Assembly (NCBI RefSeq): GCF_001426685.1 | Contig: NZ_LMFB01000016.1 | Location: forward strand, 177,126 to 241,125 | Source: Rhizobium sp. Root483D2 | GTDB taxonomy: Bacteria; Pseudomonadota; Alphaproteobacteria; Rhizobiales; Rhizobiaceae | Length of the DNA stretch: 64,000 nt | Direction of reading: 5' to 3' | In this document: piece by piece, positions 31,481-39,894 of the stretch | Layout: every line of letters starts with the position of its first letter | Numbering within the stretch: the first letter of the stretch is position 1 | Notes under the pieces: model-generated | Told to the model about the DNA's origin: nothing | The model's database searches: none | The model's input: only the letters and a program-made list of their open reading frames with translations | Program-made: the position numbers and the translations under genes

Positions 31481-32359
31481 TTACGGGCGGTCGAGATGGA
31501 TCGTCACCCAGCCGTTGCGCCAGATGGTGCGGACATGGCGCAGCTGCTGGCCGTTATAGGCCGAGAGTACCTTCCAGCGCTGCGAGGCCAGAATGCCGGA
31601 GAGAATCACCGAACCGCCGGGCGCCAGGTGGCTTGCAAGCTGCGGTGCCATCTTGATCAGCGGACGGGCAAGAATATTGGCGATGATCAGGTCGAACGGG
31701 CCATGCGCTGCAAAGGCCGGCGAGTGAAAGCCGGGCGCCGTGACCGTTGTAATGCCCGTGGCGATGCCGTTGCGTTTGACGTTCTCTGCCGCAACACGGG
31801 TGGCGATGGGGTCGATATCGGTTGCCAGAACCGGAACCGGCTTGAGTTTGCGTGCGGCGATGGCGAGCACGCCGCTGCCGGTGCCCAGATCCAGCGCATT
31901 GCGGACCTTGCGGGCGCGCATGACGGTTTCGATGACTTCCAGGCAGCCGGCCGTCGTGCCGTGATGGCCGGTGCCGAAGGCCTGGCCGGCGTCAATCTCG
32001 ATGGCGATATCGTTGAGGCGCACCTTGTCGCGGTCATGCGAGCCATGGACGAGAAAACGCCCGGCGCGCACCGGAGACAGGCCCTCCAGCGACTTGGCGA
32101 TCCAGTCGACATCCGGGATGATTTCGCGCTCGATCACGGCATCTGGAAACTGCGCGGCGACAACATCAGCGAAACGCGCCCGCATTCCGTCTTCCTCATC
32201 GAAGTCGATATAGAGCGAGGCTTCCCAGATATCCTTCTTCTCGTCCATTTCCATGGTGGCGATGGCATAGCCTTCGTCCTCGAAAGCATCGGTCATCAGG
32301 TCCAGAAGGACTTCGGAGAGCTTTTCGGTCGTGGTGATGAAGAGGCGCAGGTCGCTCAA
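31481..32359 (-). CDS. prmA: PrmA, ribosomal protein L11 methyltransferase
   Basis: SAM-dependent enzyme trimethylating ribosomal protein L11. I choose a TTG start at 32359 (MSDLRLFITTTEK, 292 residues) because this matches the family N-terminus and AAGGA lies 8 nt upstream; longer in-frame extensions reach into the next gene. The N-terminal substrate-binding domain is followed by DAGQAFGTGHHGTT, the SAM motif ALDLGTGSGVLAIA, and the NPPY-like IIANILARPL. It is 74 nt from the upstream monooxygenase gene and may share its transcript. Confidence 0.92.
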   Translation of the reverse strand: MSDLRLFITTTEKLSEVLLDLMTDAFEDEGYAIATMEMDEKKDIWEASLYIDFDEEDGMRARFADVVAAQFPDAVIEREIIPDVDWIAKSLEGLSPVRAGRFLVHGSHDRDKVRLNDIAIEIDAGQAFGTGHHGTTAGCLEVIETVMRARKVRNALDLGTGSGVLAIAARKLKPVPVLATDIDPIATRVAAENVKRNGIATGITTVTAPGFHSPAFAAHGPFDLIIANILARPLIKMAPQLASHLAPGGSVILSGILASQRWKVLSAYNGQQLRHVRTIWRNGWVTIHLDRP

Positions 32360-32433
32360 TGTCTTTGTCCTTGTCGGCACATGCTTGCCGCGCGGCTCTA
32401 GCACGCCGTCCGATGCAAGGTAAAGCGCAGCGC

Positions 32434-33564
32434 CTATTGGGCGCCGGGAATCCAGGGCGGCGGCGGGGTGTCCTGGCCTGCGGCATTGCGCAGAAAGGCG
32501 TTGGAGATTAGGGGAACATGGTTTGCCAGCGGCAGGAGCAGCGATCGAAGCCGTGTCAGAATGGGGTTTTTCAAGGTGATGAAGGCCGTGTTGCGCCGGG
32601 TATCCTTGAGCACGGTCCTGACGGCGGGTAATCTCAGAGCCGAATAGTCCTGTTCCCGACGTTCCGCTATCAGCCAAGCCAGCCAGCAGGCATCCTCGAT
32701 GCCGAGATTCATGCCGCGCGCACCGGCCGGCGAATGCACATGGGCGGCGTCTCCGGCGAGATACACCTTGCCTCGGCTCATGGTCTCGACATGGCGGAAG
32801 CTGATGCGGAAATCCGAGGCCCATGTGCGCTCCAGCACCATGGCCGGATGTTCAATGCGGGTTTCGAAATCCGCATCGGTGGACAGGTAGCGCAGCGTAT
32901 CCTCATTGACCGGCAGCCTTCCCAGCACGCCGGGATTGAGGAAATTCATCTCGATGAAGCCGGTATCGACCGGCTGTGCATAGCGGTAGTCGGCGAGGAA
33001 AAAGCGGCTCTCCAGCGCATTGCCGGGGAAGGTAAACCCGAAGGCCTGGCGAACGGCGGAATGGGCGCCGTCCGTGCCGATCAGCAGATCCGGCTCGACC
33101 GTTTCCGTCCGGCCATCGGCGTGTTGGAGGGTGACCACCGGCTTTTGCACATCGCCTGAGGCCGGGATGAGTTCGGCCGACCATTCCGGGGTGATGCCGA
33201 AGGCCAGAAGCCTCTGCAGCAAAAACCGTTCCGTTTGGCCCTGTGGCAGGATCTGGATCGGGCAATAGCGGCTGCGGAAGCTTTCTGTCTCGATGGTCAG
33301 CAGCGGTTTGCCTGAGGACGCGATCTTGAATTTCGTCAGGCGCCGGGCTTTTGCAAGAATCAGGGCGCTGACGCCGGATGCTTCCAAAAGCGTCAGGGTT
33401 CTGGCATTGACGCCGAGTGCCCGGCTTTCATGGAGGGGGGCGGGTCCGGCCGCCTTTGCCACAAGGCGGGATTTTATGCCGCGCCGCGCCAGTTCAAGCG
33501 CCAGTGCAAGTCCGGTCGGTCCGGCGCCAGCAATCAGAATGGATTTTTCACTGGTTTCACCCAT
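32434..33564 (-). CDS. FAD-dependent monooxygenase (PHBH-fold aromatic hydroxylase family)
   Basis: 376 residues with the three flavoprotein hydroxylase fingerprints: the GxGxxG ADP-binding loop ILIAGAGPTGLALALELARR near residue 10, the DG motif LLIGTDGAHSAVRQAFG near 160, and the GD motif VYLAGDAAHVHSPAGARG near 270 with GMNLGIEDA. The family hydroxylates aromatic or polyketide substrates using NAD(P)H; the substrate is not evident. GAGGGG precedes the ATG. It is followed by prmA and preceded by the SCO1 gene on the same strand. Confidence 0.88.
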   Translation of the reverse strand: MGETSEKSILIAGAGPTGLALALELARRGIKSRLVAKAAGPAPLHESRALGVNARTLTLLEASGVSALILAKARRLTKFKIASSGKPLLTIETESFRSRYCPIQILPQGQTERFLLQRLLAFGITPEWSAELIPASGDVQKPVVTLQHADGRTETVEPDLLIGTDGAHSAVRQAFGFTFPGNALESRFFLADYRYAQPVDTGFIEMNFLNPGVLGRLPVNEDTLRYLSTDADFETRIEHPAMVLERTWASDFRISFRHVETMSRGKVYLAGDAAHVHSPAGARGMNLGIEDACWLAWLIAERREQDYSALRLPAVRTVLKDTRRNTAFITLKNPILTRLRSLLLPLANHVPLISNAFLRNAAGQDTPPPPWIPGAQ

Positions 33565-33584
33565 CAGCCCCTCGCGACAATGGA

Positions 33585-34184
33585 TTACCTTTTCGTCAGG
33601 TTTTCCAGTTTCTTGACTGCCGTCTCCGGATTTTCCTCGTAAGCGATCGTGCCGGTGAACTTGCCTTGCGAATCCAGCAGGAACACCGATGCAGTATGAT
33701 CCATCGTGTAGTCGCCGTCAGGTTTCTTTTCGTCCAGCGGCACCTTCTTGGCATAGACCCTAAAGCCCTTGACCATCTCCATGACCTTGTCCGGCGGGCC
33801 GGAAATGCCGGTGATGCGCTTGGAGACGTTGGAGACGTATTGACCAAGGATTTCCGGGGTATCGCGTTCCGGATCGACGCTGATGAAATAGGCCTGCAGC
33901 TTGGTGCCGTCGGGATCGACCTTTTCCAGCCACCCGTTCAGCTCAAACAGCGTGGTCGGGCAGACTTCCGGGCAATGGGTAAAGCCGAAGAACAGGGCCG
34001 AGGGCTTGCCGACAAAGGCGGCTTGCGTGATCGGCTGGCCGGTCTGCGATACCAGCTCAAAGGGAACGCCGAACGGACCGGCGGCGATCTCCTCCTTGCC
34101 CGTGGTCATCTGGTAGCTGATCCAGCCCAGCGAGGCTGCGACAACGGCTACAGCCGCCCAAAGAACGATGCGAAGTGTTTTCAT
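33585..34184 (-). CDS. SCO1/SenC family copper chaperone/thiol oxidoreductase
   Basis: Membrane-anchored, periplasm-facing thioredoxin-fold protein that helps assemble the CuA centre of cytochrome c oxidase. From the ATG at 34184 it has 199 residues: an N-terminal helix (LRIVLWAAVAVVAASLGW), then the copper-binding FFGFTHCPEVCPTTL with CxxxC near residue 80, FISVDPERDTPE, and the conserved histidine region DGDYTMDHTASVFLLD. It is 20 nt from the monooxygenase gene, but a functional link is not obvious. Confidence 0.93.
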   Translation of the reverse strand: MKTLRIVLWAAVAVVAASLGWISYQMTTGKEEIAAGPFGVPFELVSQTGQPITQAAFVGKPSALFFGFTHCPEVCPTTLFELNGWLEKVDPDGTKLQAYFISVDPERDTPEILGQYVSNVSKRITGISGPPDKVMEMVKGFRVYAKKVPLDEKKPDGDYTMDHTASVFLLDSQGKFTGTIAYEENPETAVKKLENLTKR

Positions 34185-34288
34185 GTGATGTCCGCTCAAA
34201 ACCTGCCCAATAGTGCAGCTGAGATAGCGGTTTGGGCGGGATGTTGCAAAACATTCACGCTGCCAGCGTCAAAATGCGGCAGCGTTCG

Positions 34289-34447
34289 TCAAAAGCACCA
34301 GGACATGCCGTTTTCAGCCATGGTCAGCAGCATCTCCGGCCCCTGAACGATCCATCCGAAAAAGGCGGCAAGGCACAGGAGCAGGAACACACCGCCAAGG
34401 GCGGTGATCGCCAGGTTCTGATTGTGCTTTCCGGCCTCGTTGTTCAT
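34289..34447 (-). CDS. Small single-span membrane protein (52 aa), unrecognised
   Basis: An intact 52-residue frame starts MNNEAGKHNQNLAITALGG and ends AENGMSWCF. One strongly hydrophobic segment (ITALGGVFLLLCLAAFFGWI) spans residues ~14-34 with a polar N-terminus. It lies 104 nt upstream of the SCO1 gene on the same strand. The upstream AGGA is 13 nt from the ATG, weaker than usual. I do not recognise a family. Placement next to a cytochrome oxidase assembly gene hints at a respiratory accessory peptide, which is speculation. Confidence 0.5.
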   Translation of the reverse strand: MNNEAGKHNQNLAITALGGVFLLLCLAAFFGWIVQGPEMLLTMAENGMSWCF

Positions 34448-34676
34448 GCGGCGATGATATCCTGCCCGCCGTTACTTTGAAAGCCGTTTTGCAGGGCACG
34501 GGTTTGCACGGGGCAGAGGCGGACGAGTGCGCACGCAAGAATCCGGTAAGCATTTTAGCAAAAGTTTAATGTGTGTTTGCCATGGTCTGACAACGCAAGG
34601 GGTGTTGGCGGGCGCCCCTGATCCGGCAAGTGCCGGAGGCATCGGGTTTCGCCGGAAACTGGGAAGAATTCTGATC

Positions 34677-35141
34677 ATGACAAATGCCATCAAGCAGTCC
34701 GGCGCCTATCTGGAAATCGTATCGTTTCATCTGGGCGATCAGGAATTCTGCATCGATATCATGGCGATCCGCGAAATCCGTGGCTGGGCGCCCGTGACGC
34801 CGATGCCGCACACGCCGCCTTATGTGCTGGGGCTGATCAACCTGCGCGGCGCTGTCATCCCGGTCATCGACATGGCCTGCCGCCTCGGCATGAAGATGAC
34901 GGAGCCGTCGGAACGTTCGGCGATCATCGTCACCGATATCGCCGGCAAGCTGGTCGGCCTTCTGGTCGAACAGGTGTCCGACATGATGACGATCAAGAGC
35001 GAAGCGCTGCAGCCAGCCCCGGAAATCATTCCGGAAGCACAGCGCGCCTTCTGCCGCGGCATCGTCGCGCTGGAAAAGACCATGGTCTGCTTCCTCAATC
35101 TCGACACCGTCATCGCCGACGAGCTGGCCCAGGCGGCTTAG
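34677..35141 (+). CDS. cheW: CheW, chemotaxis coupling protein (orphan)
   Basis: Scaffold joining chemoreceptors to CheA. From the ATG at 34677 (gggaagaa upstream) it has 154 residues, a single CheW domain with SFHLGDQEFCIDIMAIREI, YVLGLINLRGAVIPVIDM, and LVGLLVEQVSDMM. No cheA, cheY or receptor gene is nearby, so it is away from any main che operon. The long leader (34448-34676) contains two hairpins just upstream of the start (34599-34621 and 34622-34636). Confidence 0.92.
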   Translation: MTNAIKQSGAYLEIVSFHLGDQEFCIDIMAIREIRGWAPVTPMPHTPPYVLGLINLRGAVIPVIDMACRLGMKMTEPSERSAIIVTDIAGKLVGLLVEQVSDMMTIKSEALQPAPEIIPEAQRAFCRGIVALEKTMVCFLNLDTVIADELAQAA

Positions 35142-35294
35142 TTACATCAATTGCCTTGAACGTCATGCAGACGCCATCCGGCAACCCGGGTGGCGTTTTT
35201 TGCGTTGAGTTTGAAGAGCCGTCCCGTTTGCTGCATTGTGCGGCGCAACAATTGCGCATAGCTTTTGCCGGAAAGCAGACCGAGGAGATTGCCC

Positions 35295-35963
35295 GTGAAA
35301 TGCCTGTTGCTCGTCGATATCCAGAATGGGTTCTGCTCTGGCGGCAATCTTGCCGTGCCTGACGGCGAGGCGGTCGTTGCCGTCGCCAACCGGCTGATGG
35401 CGGAAGGCGGCTATGATCTGGTGGTTGCGTCGCTGGACTGGCATCCGGCCGATCACGGCAGCTTTGCCTCTCAGCATCCGGGCCGCCACCCATTCGAAAT
35501 GGGAACGCTGCACGGCAAGCCGCAGATGCTCTGGCCGGATCATTGCGTCCAGGGTACAGCAGACGCCGAACTGCACCCGGCGCTCGACCAGAGCCGCATC
35601 GATTATCTCCAGCGCAAGGGCGAGGACCGGACCATAGACAGCTATTCGGCGTTTCGCGACAATGACCACGCGGCGCTGACCGAGCTGTCCGTCTATCTCG
35701 CAGACCGTGGCGTCGATCATCTCGATGTCTGCGGTCTGGCAACCGATTATTGCGTCAGGGATTCGGTCCTTGACGCAATCCAGCTCATTCCCGGAATTTT
35801 CGTGCGGCTCGTCATCGACGCCTGCCGGGGCATCGATCCGCAGGGTGTCGAGGTGGCACTGGCCACAATGGCGGCTGCAGGCGCCGAAATCGTCACATCT
35901 GCCGCCGTTATTGCTGAAGCCAAGGACGGTGCCGCTACTTCGGAGCGCCTTTCTCCCAGGTGA
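35295..35963 (+). CDS. pncA: PncA, nicotinamidase (isochorismatase-like hydrolase)
   Basis: Deamidates nicotinamide to nicotinate in NAD salvage. I use a GTG start at 35295 with GAGGAG at 35282-35287, giving 222 residues beginning MKCLLLVDIQNGF. The catalytic triad is visible: Asp in VDIQNGF, Lys in LQRKGED, and Cys in GLATDYCVRDS; the metal-binding DWHPADHGSFAS is intact. The 3' end runs 29 nt into the convergent creA-like gene. Confidence 0.93.
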   Translation: MKCLLLVDIQNGFCSGGNLAVPDGEAVVAVANRLMAEGGYDLVVASLDWHPADHGSFASQHPGRHPFEMGTLHGKPQMLWPDHCVQGTADAELHPALDQSRIDYLQRKGEDRTIDSYSAFRDNDHAALTELSVYLADRGVDHLDVCGLATDYCVRDSVLDAIQLIPGIFVRLVIDACRGIDPQGVEVALATMAAAGAEIVTSAAVIAEAKDGAATSERLSPR

Positions 35964-36432
35964 CCGGCTGCTCGAACAGCGGAATGGTCGAGATCGACAT
36001 CTTGGCGGAACCGTCGGTCAATTCGCGGGAATGGGCGAGATAGATCAGCGTGTTGTTTTTCTTGTCGTAGATGCGGGTGACCACAAGCTTCTTCCAGACG
36101 AGCGACAGCCCCTCGCGGAACACTTCCTCGCCGCCCTTATCAAGCTCGATATCGCCGATCGTCACCGGCCCGGTCTGGCGGCAGGAGATCGAGTTGTTCG
36201 ACGGATCCTCGAACCAGTTGCCGTTCTTCAAGCGGTCAACCACGCTGCGGTCGAAATAGGTCACATGGCAGGTGACGCCCGAGATCTTGGGATCGCTGAC
36301 GGCATCGATGGTGATGTCGTTGCCAAGCCAGTCCACGCCGACTTCGCCGACGGTTTCGGCCTGCGCGGAAAATCCGGCAAGGCTCGTCGCAAGAAGCGCG
36401 CAGGCGCTGATAAAACGGATGGGAAGCGGCAT
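35935..36432 (-). CDS. CreA-family periplasmic protein
   Basis: 165 residues from the ATG at 36432 (GGAG 8 nt upstream) with a signal peptide of ~25 residues ending FSAQA. The mature part VGEVGVDWLGNDITIDAVSD and VTCHVTYFDRSVVDRLKNG are typical of the CreA protein family (named from the E. coli creABCD locus, function unknown). It is convergent with and overlaps pncA by 29 nt. No two-component creBCD genes lie nearby. Confidence 0.9.
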   Translation of the reverse strand: MPLPIRFISACALLATSLAGFSAQAETVGEVGVDWLGNDITIDAVSDPKISGVTCHVTYFDRSVVDRLKNGNWFEDPSNNSISCRQTGPVTIGDIELDKGGEEVFREGLSLVWKKLVVTRIYDKKNNTLIYLAHSRELTDGSAKMSISTIPLFEQPVTWEKGAPK

Positions 36433-36514
36433 TGTGGGTTCTCCGGATGCAATGCCACAGACATAGGATCGGCGGCGGGTAATGCAAGCGGCGGGCAAGC
36501 GGCGGGCGCGGCGT

Positions 36515-37756
36515 TCAGCCTGTGCTGGAGAGTTTTTGCACCGGACCGGCGGCGGCGCGCATTTGGGCGGCGGCGCCGGCGAGGGCGCGGGCGCTGGCCA
36601 CGGATGCGGCGTGAAGGCTGCCGGCGACGCTCAGTCTGTCCCGGCCCAAAGCCTTCGCCTCGTAGAGCGCCATGTCGGCCTGGACCATGGCGTCGGCCGG
36701 TGTGCCGCCGGGATCGGCCATGGCAATGCCGATGCTCAGCGTCAGGGCGATTTCAGTGCCCTGGTGTGCCGGTGCGGGTGTCATTCTGACGGCGGTGCAG
36801 ATCGCGTCGGCGATATCAGCCACATCCAGCCGGCTGGCTCCGGCAAGGGCTATGCCGAATTCCTCGCCACCCAGCCGCCCAAGGATGCCTTTTCCTGCGA
36901 GCGTCCCGCGCACGGTGGCGGTGAAATGCACAAGTGCCGCATCGCCGCCGGCATGGCCATGCAGATCGTTGATCTGCTTGAAACGATCAAGGTCCAGCAG
37001 CATGAACGCCGTCTGCTCGCCGGAGGCCGAGGCGTTCTGGAACATCTGCTCGAATGCGGACATGAACGCGCGGCGTGACAGGGCGCCGGTTAGATCGTCA
37101 TGGGCGATCATATGGCGCAGATTCGCAATCAGCCAGCCATGCAGCATGAGGATCACCCCCAGAAAGAACAGCGGCATGATCATCAGGCCTGTCACTATCA
37201 AAGCCGTCATCCAGATCGGCGGATCAAGGGCGTCGTGCAAACCGGTGGCGGCCGTGACGGCCTGAGCGGCATGAAGGATGGCGGCCAGGAACGCCATGAC
37301 GCAGCAAAACAGCATATAGGGGGCGATGGCCCGCTCCTTCGGCCAATGGCGCAGGATGGTCGCACCGATCACGAAGCAGATCAGGCTGAGCAGTCCCGTG
37401 CGGGCCAGAACGTGTACCGCATGGCTGTCAGCGGCATCACCGAAGAGCAAAAGCACTGTCGCCACCGTCGCAAGAAGTACAACCGTTGGCCATGCGCTAA
37501 GCGGCGGGCGGGCGAGGAACTGCCGGAAGCCTCTCAGCAGCAAGAGGCCGGAAGCCGCAATCAGCGTGCCGCCGATGACCGTGTGAAACCACTGCGGGGC
37601 AATGCCGACGGTCAATGCCAGCGATGCGGCAAGCGCCGTCGTCAGGCAGGCGGCGCAGAAGCTTGCAATGCCGGGAACGCCGGTCTTGCGCAGCGATAAA
37701 AGCACGGGAAACATGACCAAAAGAGAAATAACTGCAATCGCGGAAAGAAAGCTCAT
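36515..37756 (-). CDS. Membrane GGDEF diguanylate cyclase
   Basis: Predicted to make c-di-GMP. From the ATG at 37756 (AGGAA upstream) 413 residues: an N-terminal membrane region with about seven hydrophobic helices (residues ~1-215) of unassigned sensor type, then a GGDEF domain with HDDLTGALSRRAFM, LDLDRFKQINDLHGHAGGD and the active site LGGEEFG. The C-terminal tail (about 390-413) is Ala-rich. No EAL domain. The sensed signal is unknown. Confidence 0.9.
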   Translation of the reverse strand: MSFLSAIAVISLLVMFPVLLSLRKTGVPGIASFCAACLTTALAASLALTVGIAPQWFHTVIGGTLIAASGLLLLRGFRQFLARPPLSAWPTVVLLATVATVLLLFGDAADSHAVHVLARTGLLSLICFVIGATILRHWPKERAIAPYMLFCCVMAFLAAILHAAQAVTAATGLHDALDPPIWMTALIVTGLMIMPLFFLGVILMLHGWLIANLRHMIAHDDLTGALSRRAFMSAFEQMFQNASASGEQTAFMLLDLDRFKQINDLHGHAGGDAALVHFTATVRGTLAGKGILGRLGGEEFGIALAGASRLDVADIADAICTAVRMTPAPAHQGTEIALTLSIGIAMADPGGTPADAMVQADMALYEAKALGRDRLSVAGSLHAASVASARALAGAAAQMRAAAGPVQKLSSTG

Positions 37757-38502
37757 AGGGGCGGATTCCTGCCGGGTGGCGCTCAAAAAAGAAGGGTCCG
37801 CCGATGCGGATAAGGCGAAATTCGTAATATCGCCGATTTAATTTTTTCAGCCGAAATTGCGTGCAATTTTAATGGATCGGGAGCTGTTTCGCAATTTCCA
37901 CTTGTATGCAGTGGTGTGCCGGATCAAACTTGCGCGCGACCGGTGAAAGCGGTGGTGAGTTACACCTCTGCAAGCGACTTTGATCGCGGCCGCAAGGGTG
38001 ATTCGCTACCATCTGACTGCAACAGGACCGGCGGATTAGACTGCAGATGGATCGGGAACTGAGAGCTGTCCAGCCGAGCGGCTAACCCATCGCGACGCGG
38101 GGTGATGCCGTGAAAAAACATGTCTCATCTCAGCATCTCCTTATTCTCGCCAAAAAATAGAGGTTTGAGACCGGACGCAAATACAGTTTTTCGAGCTTCA
38201 GGTTGACCGCCGGCGAAATGCGCAGTGGGTCAACGGATCTCCCGGCCATGATGTCCTAGGCGGGGAAGGTACCTTCTTTGCTTTTTTGCCTGCGGCAGGT
38301 GCCGCTCTCCTCTGCCCACCCTGCTCCCTGATTTCTTGGAGCCCGTGTAAAGGAATTGGTTACCATAATTTGTCATTCTTCCGATCGACCGGCAGGCCCC
38401 GGCAAGCGCGCAGTTCGGCGCATCGTGGGCTTTGGACCGGCCTCGGCGGCAATGCGTCCTGTTGCTCTCCGATTGAGTAATGCGTTTCGGGTAACGAGCA
38501 TC
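37757..38502. other. Long gene-free interval upstream of the DUF2778 protein
   Basis: About 745 nt without a supportable gene, unusual for this compact window. It starts with an A/T-rich stretch (about 37780-37880) suitable for the divergent GGDEF promoter. A reading frame on the minus strand (38230-38574) has no family features. A 16-codon frame from GTG 38110 (MKKHVSSQHLLILAKK) is too short to support. I see no tRNA, riboswitch consensus or repeat. Confidence 0.4.
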
Positions 38503-39690
38503 ATGGCGTTTGCAGCAGAAAAATGCAGTCATTCCGCGGCTTCGGGCAAGGCGCGCCACTATTGCGGTCCCCAAGGCCCCAAGACGAAAGGTTCAAGGCA
38601 ATCCCAGCCGTTGGCGCGGTTGCTTGCCGGTGCCACTGTCGCCGGGATCGCCATCGCGGCCTCGGTCTGGATGGTCGCGACCTTTGCGGCGATGCAGAAC
38701 ATGGGGTCGTCGCTGCTGTCCAGCAAAGGTCCGCGCCTTGAGGCGTCATTGGGTCTCAACCCGATCCCGCATGCGGCCCCGCAGCAGCGCGTCGTACACC
38801 TGGCCAAATTTTCGCGGCTCACCGTCTTGCCGCGTATCAACCTTGTGGCAATGGCTGTGCCGCAAAAGAGCATGGCTGCAGTCGCCATGGTCAAGCCTGC
38901 CGTGGATTTTGCGGAAAAGACGCAGGTTGTCGCGCTTGCAAAAGCGGCTGCCGCCAAAGGCGATGCGGTCATAACCGGCTCGACGCCGGTGACAGCCAAC
39001 GCGCTGGTGGAGACGGTATCGGTGCGTGAGCAGGGACTTGGCAAGCCGTTTAACTTGGTCATGCCGGAGCCCGCTTCGTCGCTGAACGGCATGTTGCCGG
39101 ATCTGGGGCCTTTGCCCCTGTCCAAACCGCGCGGTTTTGCGGATGCGGCGCGCAAGCTTGATGACAAGGCCACCAAGCCCGCCGTCAAGGAACTGGCCTA
39201 TGCCAAGCCTGATCTTCCCATGGATGATGACAACGAGGTTCGCCCGGCATTTAGGGGTAAAAGAGGGGTCGCCTATTACGATATCTCGGCCGGCGTGGTC
39301 TACATGCCGAATGGCGAGAAGCTGGAGGCGCATTCCGGCATCGGCAAGATGCGCGACAATCCGGACTATGTTCACGTCAAGATGAAGGGCCCGACGCCGC
39401 CCGGCACCTACAAGGTGACAATGCGGGAATCGCTCTTCCACGGGGTTGCCGCCGTGCGTCTGACGCCGGTGAACGGCGTGGCACCGCATGGCCGCGACGG
39501 CCTGCTCGCCCACAGCTATCTCCTGAGAAACCGGGGCGATTCCCATGGCTGCGTTGCCTTCGAGGAATATCCGCGCTTCCTGAAAGCGTTCAAGCGCGGC
39601 GAGATCACCCATATGGTCATCGTCAAGAGCATGAAGGGCTTCTCCGCGCCCAAGCGCACCTTCGCCTCGCTGTTTTCCAAGGGTGCATGA
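38503..39690 (+). CDS. DUF2778/Tlde1-domain L,D-transpeptidase-like protein
   Basis: 395 residues from the ATG at 38503. One transmembrane helix near residues 37-62 (AGATVAGIAIAASVWMVATF) anchors it, a ~200-residue Ala/Lys/Pro-rich linker follows, and the C-terminal domain (about 250-385) contains YDISAGVVYMPNGEKLEAH, KGPTPPGTYKV and the catalytic RGDSHGCVAF with His and Cys near residues 348 and 350. This is the DUF2778/Tlde1 fold, named for a type VI-secreted L,D-transpeptidase toxin; most rhizobial members are chromosomal housekeeping-type proteins of unknown role. No immunity or secretion genes are adjacent, so a cell-wall role in its own cell is more likely. Confidence 0.82.
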   Translation: MAFAAEKCSHSAASGKARHYCGPQGPKTKGSRQSQPLARLLAGATVAGIAIAASVWMVATFAAMQNMGSSLLSSKGPRLEASLGLNPIPHAAPQQRVVHLAKFSRLTVLPRINLVAMAVPQKSMAAVAMVKPAVDFAEKTQVVALAKAAAAKGDAVITGSTPVTANALVETVSVREQGLGKPFNLVMPEPASSLNGMLPDLGPLPLSKPRGFADAARKLDDKATKPAVKELAYAKPDLPMDDDNEVRPAFRGKRGVAYYDISAGVVYMPNGEKLEAHSGIGKMRDNPDYVHVKMKGPTPPGTYKVTMRESLFHGVAAVRLTPVNGVAPHGRDGLLAHSYLLRNRGDSHGCVAFEEYPRFLKAFKRGEITHMVIVKSMKGFSAPKRTFASLFSKGA

Positions 39691-39731
39691 CGGATATCCT
39701 TGAAAGGGCATAAGCCGGATCAAACCATCCC

Positions 39732-39772
39732 AGCACAGGGCGCGAAAGCTTGAGGGCTTCGCGCCCTGTGCT
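39732..39772 (+). terminator. Strong hairpin after the DUF2778 gene
   Basis: A stem of ~14 bp (agcacagggcgcga at 39732-39745 with its complement at 39759-39772) closes an inner agc/gct loop. It is positioned as a terminator, but no T-run follows. Confidence 0.55.
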
Positions 39773-39894
39773 CGTTATGCCAGCCGGCTAGCCTGTTTAA
39801 GCCCTGCCAGCGGGCCGTTGATCGCGAGGATTGGGGAATTGCCACCGCCTGCGCTCTCCTCTAATCCCCTCTACAATCTTAGGGGACGGCGTTC

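Noticed and set aside
38085..38110. tRNA-like string cagccgagcggctaaccc
   Set aside because: No matching acceptor stem, T-arm or anticodon arm nearby.
38230..38574. 114-codon minus-strand frame in the gap before the DUF2778 gene
   Set aside because: Basic, low-complexity translation without domain or RBS, partly antisense to the real gene.
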